NCBI RefSeq assembly: GCF_020564935.1
Contig: NZ_JAJCXB010000003.1
Location: forward strand, 124,001-188,000
DNA: 64,000 bases
Reading direction: 5' to 3'
From: Streptomyces pinistramenti
GTDB lineage: Bacteria; Actinomycetota; Actinomycetes; Streptomycetales; Streptomycetaceae
How positions within the stretch are numbered: the stretch's first letter is position 1; the number at the start of each line of letters is the position of its first letter. Of the stretch, positions 42,438 through 50,169 are shown in pieces. The translations under genes and the position numbers were made by a program. The notes below the pieces were generated by a model, which saw only the letters and a list, made by a program, of their open reading frames with translations, searched no databases and was not told the DNA's origin.

Positions 42438-43244
42438 TCAGTCCTGTGGGAAGAGCTCTTCGACGACCGCGGCAACACCGTCTTCGTCGTGACCGCCGAT
42501 GACGTGGTCGACGGCGGCCAGCACCGCGGGGTGGGCGTTGGACATGCCGTACGAGGTGCCGGCCCAGGCCATCATGGGAAGGTCGTTGGGCATGTCGCCG
42601 AAGGCCACCGTCTCCGAGGCCGCCACCCCGTGCCGGGCGGCCAGCTCCGCGAGCGCGAGGGCCTTGCTGACGCCCTGCGCCACCGCCTCCACCAGTCGCT
42701 CGCCGTTGGAGTGGTAGACGGTGACCAGATGACCCACCGCGGGGTGCGCGAGCTCCACCAGCTCGTCGGCGGTGAGCTCGGGGTGCCGGCCGACCAGCTT
42801 CGGCGCGGGCCGGCCGAACAGGACGGCGTCGTCGGGGCGGAGGACCGTGGTGTCGGAGTCCCAGTCGCCCGCCTCGTACCGGGCGTCGCCGGCCAACTCC
42901 TTGGCGTACTCCACCGCGAGGCCGATACCGGGGACGGCCGCCCGCAGCAGGGCGGCCACCTCGGTCAACGTCGGCACCGCGATGCCGTGTTCGGCGACGA
43001 CCTCCTCCGTGTGCATGTCGTAGCTCAGGGCTCCGTTGGAGCAGATCGCCGTGCCGCGGTGGCCGAATGCCTCGGCGATCGGGCCCATCAGCCGCGGTGG
43101 CCGTCCCGTGACGAGGACGAACTGCGCGCCGGCCTTCTCGATCCGTTCGAAGGCGGCGACCGTACGGGCCGAGATGGTCCGGTCGCTGCGGACGATGGTG
43201 CCGTCGAGGTCGGTGGCGACCAGCAGGGGTGAAGCAGAGCTCAT
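42438..43244 (-). CDS. HAD-family (Cof-type) phosphatase
   Basis: The 268-residue protein starts SSASPLLVATDLDGTIVRSD with the nucleophile and acid Asp of motif I (DxD). It has Thr in FVLVTGRPPR (motif II), a C2b cap from about 85 to 185, a Lys in the following helix (GVSKALALAEL), and motif III VAFGDMPNDLPMM. Cof-type enzymes dephosphorylate sugar phosphates and nucleotides. In this operon it could remove a phosphate from a nucleotide or glycosyl-phosphate intermediate. The gaps to both neighbours are 49 and 101 bp. Confidence 0.9.
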   Translation of the reverse strand: MSSASPLLVATDLDGTIVRSDRTISARTVAAFERIEKAGAQFVLVTGRPPRLMGPIAEAFGHRGTAICSNGALSYDMHTEEVVAEHGIAVPTLTEVAALLRAAVPGIGLAVEYAKELAGDARYEAGDWDSDTTVLRPDDAVLFGRPAPKLVGRHPELTADELVELAHPAVGHLVTVYHSNGERLVEAVAQGVSKALALAELAARHGVAASETVAFGDMPNDLPMMAWAGTSYGMSNAHPAVLAAVDHVIGGHDEDGVAAVVEELFPQD

Positions 43245-43345
43245 GGCGGTGTGTTCTCTCCTGTCAGCGATGGTCAGGTGATGGTCAGGCGATGAGGTTG
43301 TCGGGGTCCAGGGACAGCGTGGCCGGACGCGGGCGGCGTTCGGGC

Positions 43346-44452
43346 TCAGCCGGCGCGGAGTTCATCGGACAGTTCCCGCAGTTCGCGGGCCGTTCGGGAG
43401 AGCGGGAAGCGGGCCGCGTTGCGGTAGCCGGCCGCTCGCACCTCGTCGAGGGCTTCGGGCGTACGGGCCAACTGGGCCACACAGGACGCGAAGGCGCGTG
43501 CCGAGCCGTCGCCCTCGGCGGCCTGTGCCGAACCCTTCAGCACCTCGGCCAGCCCGGGGACCGGCTGGTAGAGCACCGGGAGGCCGCAGGCCTGCGCCTC
43601 GACGGCGACCAGGCCGAAGGCCTCCAGCCGGCTGGAGGGGACGACCAGCAGATCGTGCTCGGCGAAGCTCTGCCACAGGTGCGTCCGGTCGAGCCAGCCG
43701 AGGTAGCGGACCGCGGACAGGTCGGCGGTCCGGGCCAGTGCGCGGAACTCGGCCGGTGGCGCGGCCACGCTGAGGCTCACGCCCTCGATCGCGGCCAGCC
43801 GTGCCAGCAGCTCCGCGGCCGCCTTCTCACTGGTGAGCCGCCCCGCGTAGAGCACCCGGAACTGTCCGGTCTCCCGTGGCACGCGCTTCGGCGGCTCGGT
43901 CAGGAGGTGATCGGGGATGCCCCAGGGGATCCGGGTGATGCGGTTCGACTCGACGGGGGTCAGGGTACGCAGCCGGTCGGCCATCGCCCCGGTCGGGACG
44001 ACGATCCGGCCGGCGGTCGCCGCCGCGTCCCGCAGCACCGCCCGCTGGGTGGGGTGGTCGACGGCGAACAGCAGGTCGGTGCCGTGCACCAGGGCGAGCT
44101 GGGGCAGCTCGGGGAAGGCGCGCAGCAGGGCGGGGGTGGCGCCGAACGCGAGGTGCTGGAGGTGCACCACCTCGTGGTCGCCGCCGCCGAACCGCTCGCG
44201 GATGGCCGCGGTCAGATCGTCCACGTACGTCCAGAACGCCGGCCCGCTCAGCTGCTTGCCGGGCACGTCGAGCAGCTCCGGTCCGTGTCCGGGGTCGCGG
44301 GGTAGGACCGGGCCCGGTTTCCGGGGATCCGCAGTGAGCATGAAGGTGTCGGCGGGGACGAGTGGTTCGGGTCCGAGGTAGAGGTCCCAGAGCAGCTCGA
44401 CGCTGCCGCCAGGGCTGCCGAGGGGGAGGTCGAGTCCGGTGATCGTCGTCAT
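43346..44452 (-). CDS. Glycosyltransferase, GT4-like
   Basis: The 368-residue GT-B protein has an N-terminal domain with HLQHLAFGATPALL, a linker at LTPVESNRITRIPWG, and a C-terminal domain starting FRVLYAGRLTSEKAAAELL. The GT4 donor motif E-x7-E is seen in EAFGLVAVEAQACGLPV. GT4 enzymes transfer sugars from nucleotide or simple phospho-donors with retention. It overlaps the first deaminase-like gene by 4 bp, so the sugar transfer step is coupled to the deaminase pair. Residue types alone do not reveal the sugar or acceptor. Confidence 0.9.
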   Translation of the reverse strand: MTTITGLDLPLGSPGGSVELLWDLYLGPEPLVPADTFMLTADPRKPGPVLPRDPGHGPELLDVPGKQLSGPAFWTYVDDLTAAIRERFGGGDHEVVHLQHLAFGATPALLRAFPELPQLALVHGTDLLFAVDHPTQRAVLRDAAATAGRIVVPTGAMADRLRTLTPVESNRITRIPWGIPDHLLTEPPKRVPRETGQFRVLYAGRLTSEKAAAELLARLAAIEGVSLSVAAPPAEFRALARTADLSAVRYLGWLDRTHLWQSFAEHDLLVVPSSRLEAFGLVAVEAQACGLPVLYQPVPGLAEVLKGSAQAAEGDGSARAFASCVAQLARTPEALDEVRAAGYRNAARFPLSRTARELRELSDELRAG

Positions 44453-44973
44453 GAAAGTTCCTGGTACAGCCGGGAGATGTCGATCCCCTGGGTACGGGTG
44501 TATTTACGCCCCTGGCGCTGGTAACTCAGGCTTGAGCCGAGGGCGCTCAGGAAGACGATCTTCCCGAAGGTCATGCCGGGGTAGACCCGGACCGGCCGGA
44601 CGACCTGGATCTCCAGCGTCCAGGCGATGGCGTGTCCCTGGTGGCCCAGCGGCGCGGAGACATGCACCCAGATACCGAGCGCGCCGACGGTGTGATCGCC
44701 GTTGATGAGCTGGGCGTAGCGTTCGGAGCCGGTCCGTTCCCGGGTGACCCCCAGGTACAGCTCGCCCGGTTCCAGCAGCATCCCCGACGCGGGGATGGTC
44801 AGCTCCTCGTACGCGGTGGGCCGGGCGGCGTCCAGTTCCCCCACGCACCGGCGGATCCGGTCGCCGAGGCACCAGTCGTAGGCGTTGGGGGAGACCCGCG
44901 CCGGGTCGAAGGGCTCGATCACGATGTCCCCGCAGGCGACGGCGGCGGTGATGGCCTCGCGGGTCAGGATCAC
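44449..44973 (-). CDS. dCTP-deaminase-like protein A (Ser/Arg motif lost, Glu kept)
   Basis: A GTG at 44973 overlapping the stop of its twin gives 174 residues of the Dcd/dUTPase fold: ILTREAITAAVACGDIVIEP, SPNAYDWCLGD, LEPGELYLG, and the late RVYPGMTFGKIVF. Aligned without gaps to E. coli Dcd or the M. jannaschii enzyme, the motif RSSLxR reads D93-H94-T95-V-G-A98, so the two Ser and the Arg are gone. The catalytic Glu (E138 in E. coli) is retained as E121 in WTLEIQ. Alone it is unlikely to be an ordinary deaminase. Its partner shows the reverse pattern. Confidence 0.85.
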   Translation of the reverse strand: MILTREAITAAVACGDIVIEPFDPARVSPNAYDWCLGDRIRRCVGELDAARPTAYEELTIPASGMLLEPGELYLGVTRERTGSERYAQLINGDHTVGALGIWVHVSAPLGHQGHAIAWTLEIQVVRPVRVYPGMTFGKIVFLSALGSSLSYQRQGRKYTRTQGIDISRLYQELS

Positions 44974-45497
44974 GGCGCCCCCACCCGGTCGCGCCAGTAC
45001 CGGGACTCCTGCGGACCTGCCGCCATCTGGTACTTGCCCTCGTAGAGCTCGACCTCGCCCAGAGCGGCGAAGAACATGATCTGGCCGATCTTCATCTCGG
45101 CGTAGACCCGCAGCGGCCGGACCGGCGACAGCATCAGTGTCCACTGCCCGTGGAAGCCGATGTCGCCGATCGGTGCGGTGATCTCCACGAAGAGGCCGAG
45201 CCGGCCGACCGAGGAGCGGCCGAAGAGCAGCGGTACGTAACTGTCCGAGCCGACCTGCTCCACGGTGTGGCCCAGGTAGAGCTGACCGGGCTGGAGGACG
45301 AAGCCCTCCCGTGGAATCAGGAGGGAACGGGTCGGGTTGGCCCGGTAGGCGTCGATGGTCTGGTCGGTGTAGCAGAGCAGCGTCTCGCCCAGGCGGACGT
45401 TGTAGCTGTTCGGGTTCACCTGGTCGGCACTGAACGGCGAGATGCCGATCCGGCCGTCGGCCACCGCCTCGGTGATCTCCGGTCCTGTCAGAATCAT
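44970..45497 (-). CDS. dCTP-deaminase-like protein B (Ser/Arg motif kept, Glu lost)
   Basis: The ATG at 45497 gives 175 residues, a paralogue of protein A encoded immediately upstream of it with a 4-bp overlap. It has NPNSYNVRLGE, LQPGQLYLG, the intact motif G-R94-S95-S96-V-G-R99, ITAPIGDIGFHG and MKIGQIMFFAALG, all close to canonical Dcd. The catalytic Glu position after the WTL strand is Met (M122). Dcd enzymes are trimers whose active sites combine residues of neighbouring subunits, so A and B together could rebuild a full site. Deamination of a modified cytosine nucleotide, or a new reaction on such a ligand, is possible. Confidence 0.85.
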   Translation of the reverse strand: MILTGPEITEAVADGRIGISPFSADQVNPNSYNVRLGETLLCYTDQTIDAYRANPTRSLLIPREGFVLQPGQLYLGHTVEQVGSDSYVPLLFGRSSVGRLGLFVEITAPIGDIGFHGQWTLMLSPVRPLRVYAEMKIGQIMFFAALGEVELYEGKYQMAAGPQESRYWRDRVGAP

Positions 45498-45532
45498 GGG
45501 TGCGTCCCCGTGTTCGTCGGTGCGGTCGCAGC

Positions 45533-46543
45533 TCAGCCCTGCGCTCGGGCCGCGTCGAAGTCGTAGTCGACCCGGTGCTCGATCTCCAACTCCCTCACCA
45601 GCCGGTGCACGGTGGAGAAGTCGTTCATCATCAGCTCGTTGCCGGGCAGCCTGCGGGCGTCCTCGATGATCTCCTCGGCGTGCCGGATCCCGCTGAACTC
45701 CAGGAGTCTCGGCCACAGTTCCCAGTCCTCCGCGCCGAACGCGGTGATCGCGTCGGGCATCATCCGGACCAGGAAGTCGCGCTGTTCCGCGTTGAGCTTC
45801 GGGAAGATCTCGCGCATCAGCTCCGCCAGCACCGGCCCGTGCGCGGCCTCGTCGCGCGCGTGGAGCCGGGCGATCAGGGTGTGCATGGGCTGGATCCCCT
45901 TGCCGCGGGCGAGCAGGTCGAGGAAACCGTTGATGCTGATCTCGCCGACCGCCGTCCACAGCAGGTAGAGCAGGTCCTTCTGCCACCGCTCACTGTGCTC
46001 GTCCGTCAGCGCGTACAGGCGCCGGTTGGTGACCGGCTGACCGTAGTCGGGCTCGGCGGCGAGCCGACGGGCCTCCCGGGTGCGCTGCATGGCGACCATG
46101 TGCATATAGGTGTGCCAGACCTCGTCCACGTGGGACTGCTGCACGACCTCCTTGACCTCGTAGCGGTCGACTCCGGGGAACACTCCGTGGGCGAGCTTCG
46201 TGAAGGTCGGGTTGGCGACGAACTCCTCGGCGGCGATGACCCGTTCGTTGTACGAGATCCACGCCATCGTGTTCACCTGCCGACGCTGTTCATCGGACGC
46301 GGCCAGAAAGTGCGGGTGTTCGGCGAACGGGAGCAGTTCGAGCGGGTAGTCGAGCAGTTCGGGGTCGTAGCCGCCCGGGTCGGCGACCGCAGCCATGTCG
46401 GTACGGATCGTCGCCCGGCGCGGCCAGGCGTCGGCCAGCCGGCGCAGGGTGCTGCGCCCGACGCTCGGCTGGGCCAACAGCTCGGAGTCGAGGGTCTCGG
46501 GAGTGGTGTCCGGGGTGTCGGTAAACGGGGCGTGCGTGGTCAT
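45533..46543 (-). CDS. AurF-like diiron N-oxygenase
   Basis: This 336-residue helical protein belongs to the p-aminobenzoate N-oxygenase family. All seven iron ligands known from AurF (E101, E136, H139, E196, H223, E227, H230) have counterparts at a constant offset of five: E106, E141 and H144 in DEVWH, E201 in GEISING, and H228, E232, H235 in HARDEAAH. AurF oxidises arylamines to nitro groups through hydroxylamines; relatives hydroxylate other amines. Its location between an exporter and a deaminase pair suggests N-oxidation of a heterocyclic or nucleobase amine. Small gaps (35-37 bp) join it to both neighbours. Confidence 0.9.
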   Translation of the reverse strand: MTTHAPFTDTPDTTPETLDSELLAQPSVGRSTLRRLADAWPRRATIRTDMAAVADPGGYDPELLDYPLELLPFAEHPHFLAASDEQRRQVNTMAWISYNERVIAAEEFVANPTFTKLAHGVFPGVDRYEVKEVVQQSHVDEVWHTYMHMVAMQRTREARRLAAEPDYGQPVTNRRLYALTDEHSERWQKDLLYLLWTAVGEISINGFLDLLARGKGIQPMHTLIARLHARDEAAHGPVLAELMREIFPKLNAEQRDFLVRMMPDAITAFGAEDWELWPRLLEFSGIRHAEEIIEDARRLPGNELMMNDFSTVHRLVRELEIEHRVDYDFDAARAQG

Positions 46544-46580
46544 CGGTTGCCTCTCGTTCGGACGCGGACGTATCGGTCTG

Positions 46581-47900
46581 TCAGCGGGTGGGAAGCGTGG
46601 GGTTGACGGGCTGGGGGCGACGGGAAGGCGGGGGCGCGAGGGTCGCGCGAAGGGCGATCGGTCCCAGCAGGGCGACGGTGAGGGCCATCGCCATCGGCAG
46701 CAGCATCGCGGAGCCGAGCGATGTGGCCCCGGCGATCAGGCCGATGACGGCAGGTCCGGCGAGGTTGCCGCCGTAGGCGAGGGTCGAGACCCAGGCCAGG
46801 CCGCGGCCGACCGAGCCCTCGTTGGCGGCGAGGCTGCTGAAGACCGCGGGTACCACGGTGGCCAGGCCCGCGCCCGCGACCGCCCAGCCGACGAACGCGA
46901 AGCCCAGTCGGCCGGTGGACAGGTGGGGCGCCAGCAGTACCAGCGCGTAGCCGAGTACGGAGATGGCTCCCGCCCACGCGATGCCGCGCACGGGACCGAG
47001 GCGACGGCGGAGCCCGTCGCTGGTCAGCCGGGTGACGGTGAGCGCGGCGGCGAAGGCCGTGTACGCCAGCGGGGCGGTGGCCGCGTCGGCCCCCAGCTCC
47101 TGACGGGCGTGCAGGGCCGCCCAGTCGTAGCCGGCCCCCTCGCTGAGAAAGGCGGCCATGGCGGTGAGCCCGAGCAGCAGGATCAGGCCGGCGCGCAGCG
47201 GCGCGGGCTCGGCCGCCTCGGCCGTCCGCTCGGCCTCGGCAGCTGCCGACGGGCCCCCGGCCGGCTGCTCGGCGGCCGTACGCTCCGGTCGCAGCAGCGC
47301 CCGGCCGGGCAGCAGGGACAGCGCCGCGACCACCAGCGCGCCGCAGGCCACCAGGGCCTGACCGCTGCCGTGCAGGTGCAGGCCGAGGGCGATCACGCCA
47401 CTGCCGGCCACGCCGCCCAGGCTCCACAATCCGTGGAAGGAGGACAGGATCGGCCGACCGAAGCGCTGTTCGACCTCGATGGCCTGCGCGTTCATGGCCA
47501 CGTCCAGGACGCCGAGACCGGCGCCGAGCAGGAACGCGGTCACCAGCAGCAGCCCGAATCCGGGGGCGAGCGCCGGACCGACGACGGTCAGGGCCGCGAG
47601 TGGTCCGCTGATGCGCAGCAGGCGCCGGCTGGTCCAGCGGTCGGACAGGCGCCCGGCCGCGGGCATCGCGACGATCGAGCCGATGCCGACCACCAGCAGC
47701 ACCAGGCCCAGTTGGTGGGCACTGAGCTGGAGACGTTCGTCGACCCCCGGCAGGGAGGCGCTCCAGAGCGAACGTGCGACCCCGCAGAGCCCGAAGACGC
47801 CGAGTGTGGCGATCCTCGCCCGCTTCGCCTCCCGGTGCCGTTGCTCCGGGTGAAGGCCTTCCGTCGTGCGCAGGGAAGGTCCACTGGCCATCTGCTGCAC
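46581..47900 (-). CDS. MFS exporter
   Basis: The predicted start is the GTG at 47900 (an ATG at 47891 is possible), giving about 439 residues with 12 hydrophobic segments in two halves. These are separated by an Ala/Glu-rich cytoplasmic loop (RTAAEQPAGGPSAAAEAERT). The loop-2 motif G-R-L-S-D-R-W is present in AAGRLSDRWTSRRLL. It is the first gene of the operon and probably exports its product for self-protection. A palindromic operator lies 7 bp before the start codon. Confidence 0.9.
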   Translation of the reverse strand: MQQMASGPSLRTTEGLHPEQRHREAKRARIATLGVFGLCGVARSLWSASLPGVDERLQLSAHQLGLVLLVVGIGSIVAMPAAGRLSDRWTSRRLLRISGPLAALTVVGPALAPGFGLLLVTAFLLGAGLGVLDVAMNAQAIEVEQRFGRPILSSFHGLWSLGGVAGSGVIALGLHLHGSGQALVACGALVVAALSLLPGRALLRPERTAAEQPAGGPSAAAEAERTAEAAEPAPLRAGLILLLGLTAMAAFLSEGAGYDWAALHARQELGADAATAPLAYTAFAAALTVTRLTSDGLRRRLGPVRGIAWAGAISVLGYALVLLAPHLSTGRLGFAFVGWAVAGAGLATVVPAVFSSLAANEGSVGRGLAWVSTLAYGGNLAGPAVIGLIAGATSLGSAMLLPMAMALTVALLGPIALRATLAPPPSRRPQPVNPTLPTR

Positions 47901-47906
47901 CCCCGC

Positions 47907-47929
47907 CAGTTAGTAAACGTTACTAACTG
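47907..47929. promoter_or_regulatory. TetR-type operator at the head of the seven-gene operon
   Basis: CAGTTAGTAA-ACG-TTACTAACTG is an inverted repeat with perfect 10-bp arms, 7 bp upstream of the exporter start. The region is AT-rich against the background. No TetR gene is encoded beside it, so the repressor must be elsewhere. A second role in the divergent HIT-protein promoter is possible, but that start is 190 bp away. Confidence 0.65.
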
Positions 47930-48120
47930 ACGGTAGGTTCCGCGATGCCGCGCCGTTGTGTCAAGGGACTTCCGTTGGGGTGGGAGTGAACCCGTATGAC
48001 GCGAGGGACAGGCGGTCTCGTAGAAACCGTGCGCACCGCAGTCAATGTGACGCGACGTCATATCGCCGGAGCAACAAGCCCGTTGAGCTGCCGGCGCCCT
48101 CGCCATCCGAAGGAGTCCCG

Positions 48121-48585
48121 ATGACCGGATCCGCCGCCGACGACCACCGCCAGGCCGGCGCCCCCCGGATCGCAGACACCGCCGTGACCTGTGTGTTCTG
48201 CGACATCCTCGCCGGCCGGCTCGCGGCGGCGGTCGTCTACGAGGATGCCCGGACCATGGCGTTTCTCGACATCACCGCGGTCACCGATGGCCACACGCTG
48301 GTGATCCCCAGACGGCACGCCGCGGACCTGTGGGAGATCGACGAGGACGACGCCATGGCCGTGATGCGCACCGTCCACATGATGGCGGCGCGTATCCGCG
48401 AGGTGCTCGATCCGGCCGGGCTCACACTGTTTCAGGCCAATCGGCCGTCCGGTTGGCAGGACGTGTTCCACCTGCACGTTCACCTGGTGCCTCGCGCGGA
48501 GGGAGACCGGCTCCACCGGCCATGGGTCGCGCGGCCGGTCGAGTTGTCCCTGCTGGAACCCGTGCGGCGACGGCTGGCCTGCTGA
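48121..48585 (+). CDS. HIT-family nucleotide hydrolase/transferase
   Basis: A 154-residue protein starts at ATG 48121 after GAAGGAG. It shows CVFCDILAG near the N-terminus (the Cys pair may bind zinc with later His), DGHTLVIPRRHAADLWE, and the catalytic HxHxH motif in FHLHVHLVPR. HIT proteins cleave nucleoside phosphoramidates and dinucleotide polyphosphates such as AMP-NH2 or Ap4A. It is transcribed away from the AurF/Dcd operon; a link to it is only positional. Confidence 0.9.
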   Translation: MTGSAADDHRQAGAPRIADTAVTCVFCDILAGRLAAAVVYEDARTMAFLDITAVTDGHTLVIPRRHAADLWEIDEDDAMAVMRTVHMMAARIREVLDPAGLTLFQANRPSGWQDVFHLHVHLVPRAEGDRLHRPWVARPVELSLLEPVRRRLAC

Positions 48586-48754
48586 CCGCGCCGCCGATCC
48601 CGCCGGGCGTCCCCGAGGCCGGCAAGCCACCAATCCCCCCTGAGCGGAGGTTGGTTGACAGTCGGGGGACCGGCGGAGAGACTCTGGTTTCTGTGAGGAA
48701 ACCTTCCTGACTGGAGGGGTCGCTTCCGGCCGCACCCGACGGGGGAAGGACTGC

Positions 48755-49807
48755 ATGCGCTACTCCGGAATCTCCTGGACCGCCACCGGCTTCGAGGTCT
48801 CGGTCCTCGACCAGGACGGTGTCCTGGTCGAGCCGACCGTTCACTTTCCCGCAGGCCAGGTGGCAGAGGTCACCGCGTACCTGCTGGGCCGTCAGCGCGC
48901 CTACACGGCGGTGGGCGAGCACCTCGTGAACGTCATCGAGAGCACCAACGGGATGCTCGACGGCGGACTGATGAGCGCGGGCCTGCGGATGTACCGGGCC
49001 GATCCCTGGGTCCTGCCGGGCCGGCCCGCGTTCGGCTCGGTGCCGGCCGACCAACTGGCCCTGGCCGCGGTCCGCGACCTGGCCGCCCTGGCCCACCTGC
49101 ACATCGAGACCGGCACCCTGACGGGGCGTTCCGACCAACTCGACGCAGGCATCGCCGAGAGCGCCGACGCCACCGAGGCCCTGAGCCGGGCCGGCCGCTG
49201 CCTGAGCCACGGCTCACGCGAGCGACCGGTGGTCGCGCTGACCTTCGACGACGGCCCCAACCCCCCGTACACCGGCCGGATTCTGGATGTTCTGGACCGC
49301 TACGGCGTGCCCGCGACCTTCTTCTGCGTCGGCCTGCACGCCCTCGCCCACCACGAGGAACTGGCCCGGATGGCCGACGCCGGCCACCAGGTCGCCAACC
49401 ACACCTGGTCCCACCCCTTCCTGCCCGACCTCACCCGGGGCGAGCTGCGAGCGCAGCTCGAACGCACCGACGAGGCCATAGGGAAGGCCCTGGGCACCGA
49501 CGGCCCCCGGATGTTCCGGCCGCCGTACGGCTCCCGCACACCGGAGGTCCTGTCCTGGCTCGCCGAGGGTGACAACCCGGTGGCGCTCTGGGACGTCGAA
49601 CCGCTGGACTGGGCGCTGCCCGGCGCCCCGACCATCACCCGCCTCGTCCTGGAACGGACCGCGCCGGGTTCCATGATCCTGCTGCACGACGGCGGCGGGG
49701 ACCGTTCACAGACCGCGGAGGCGCTGCCCGCGATGATCGAGGGCCTGCTCGAACGCGGCTACGGCTTCGTCCGAGCGGAGGAGCTCATGGCCGCCGCGAC
49801 ACCCTGA
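48755..49807 (+). CDS. Polysaccharide deacetylase (NodB fold) with an unusual N-terminal domain
   Basis: The 350-residue protein has a NodB domain from about residue 157: the Asp pair in LTFDDGPN, His ligands in NHTWSHP, RPPYGSR, and the late LLHDGGGDRSQT with the catalytic His. All CE4 motifs are present, so deacetylation of an N-acetylated sugar is expected. The first 150 residues have no signal peptide or membrane helix, unlike most Streptomyces homologues. They begin YSGISWTATGFEVSVLDQDG, which resembles the first hairpin of RNase-H-like folds. A cytoplasmic substrate such as a sugar nucleotide or glycoside is therefore possible. Confidence 0.85.
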   Translation: MRYSGISWTATGFEVSVLDQDGVLVEPTVHFPAGQVAEVTAYLLGRQRAYTAVGEHLVNVIESTNGMLDGGLMSAGLRMYRADPWVLPGRPAFGSVPADQLALAAVRDLAALAHLHIETGTLTGRSDQLDAGIAESADATEALSRAGRCLSHGSRERPVVALTFDDGPNPPYTGRILDVLDRYGVPATFFCVGLHALAHHEELARMADAGHQVANHTWSHPFLPDLTRGELRAQLERTDEAIGKALGTDGPRMFRPPYGSRTPEVLSWLAEGDNPVALWDVEPLDWALPGAPTITRLVLERTAPGSMILLHDGGGDRSQTAEALPAMIEGLLERGYGFVRAEELMAAATP

Positions 49808-50003
49808 CCGGCCGCCTCACCCCGTCGACCGCGGTGAGATAGCGAGTCGTCGAGAGCACGGCGGCATTCAGGAGCAGGCCGAGCGCGCCGAGTTGGTCCT
49901 CATGCCCCGTCCGGTACACCTGTGTGTTCCGGCCGCGCCTGCCGTGGCAGATGTCCCGGGCGAGCTTGTGCCGCGACTCCTGGACGGTTAGCTGCCGGTT
50001 CAT
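49785..50003 (-). pseudogene. Tn3-family transposase, C-terminal fragment
   Basis: About 72 residues match the very end of Tn3-type DDE transposases: LTVQESRHKLARDICHGRRG followed by Y-R-x-G-x-EDQLGALGLLLNAAVL and then TRYLTA. The catalytic core (the D, D and E residues) is absent. Upstream on the same strand (50004-50169) only a hydrophobic frame of unclear origin remains before the hydrolase gene. No terminal inverted repeats are recognised near it. It marks an old insertion. Confidence 0.8.
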
Positions 50004-50169
50004 CTGCCGCCGGCGGGTGTCGACGCCCCGCAGCAGGTGAACGCGCAGACCATGACGAGCAGCCCGACGGGTGACTCGGATACGCCCAGGCCCGCCCTGA
50101 CCGGCCGCAACTTGGCCGTGACGACGACGAACGTGGTCAGGGCGAGGGCGGCGAGACCGGCACCGCGCC

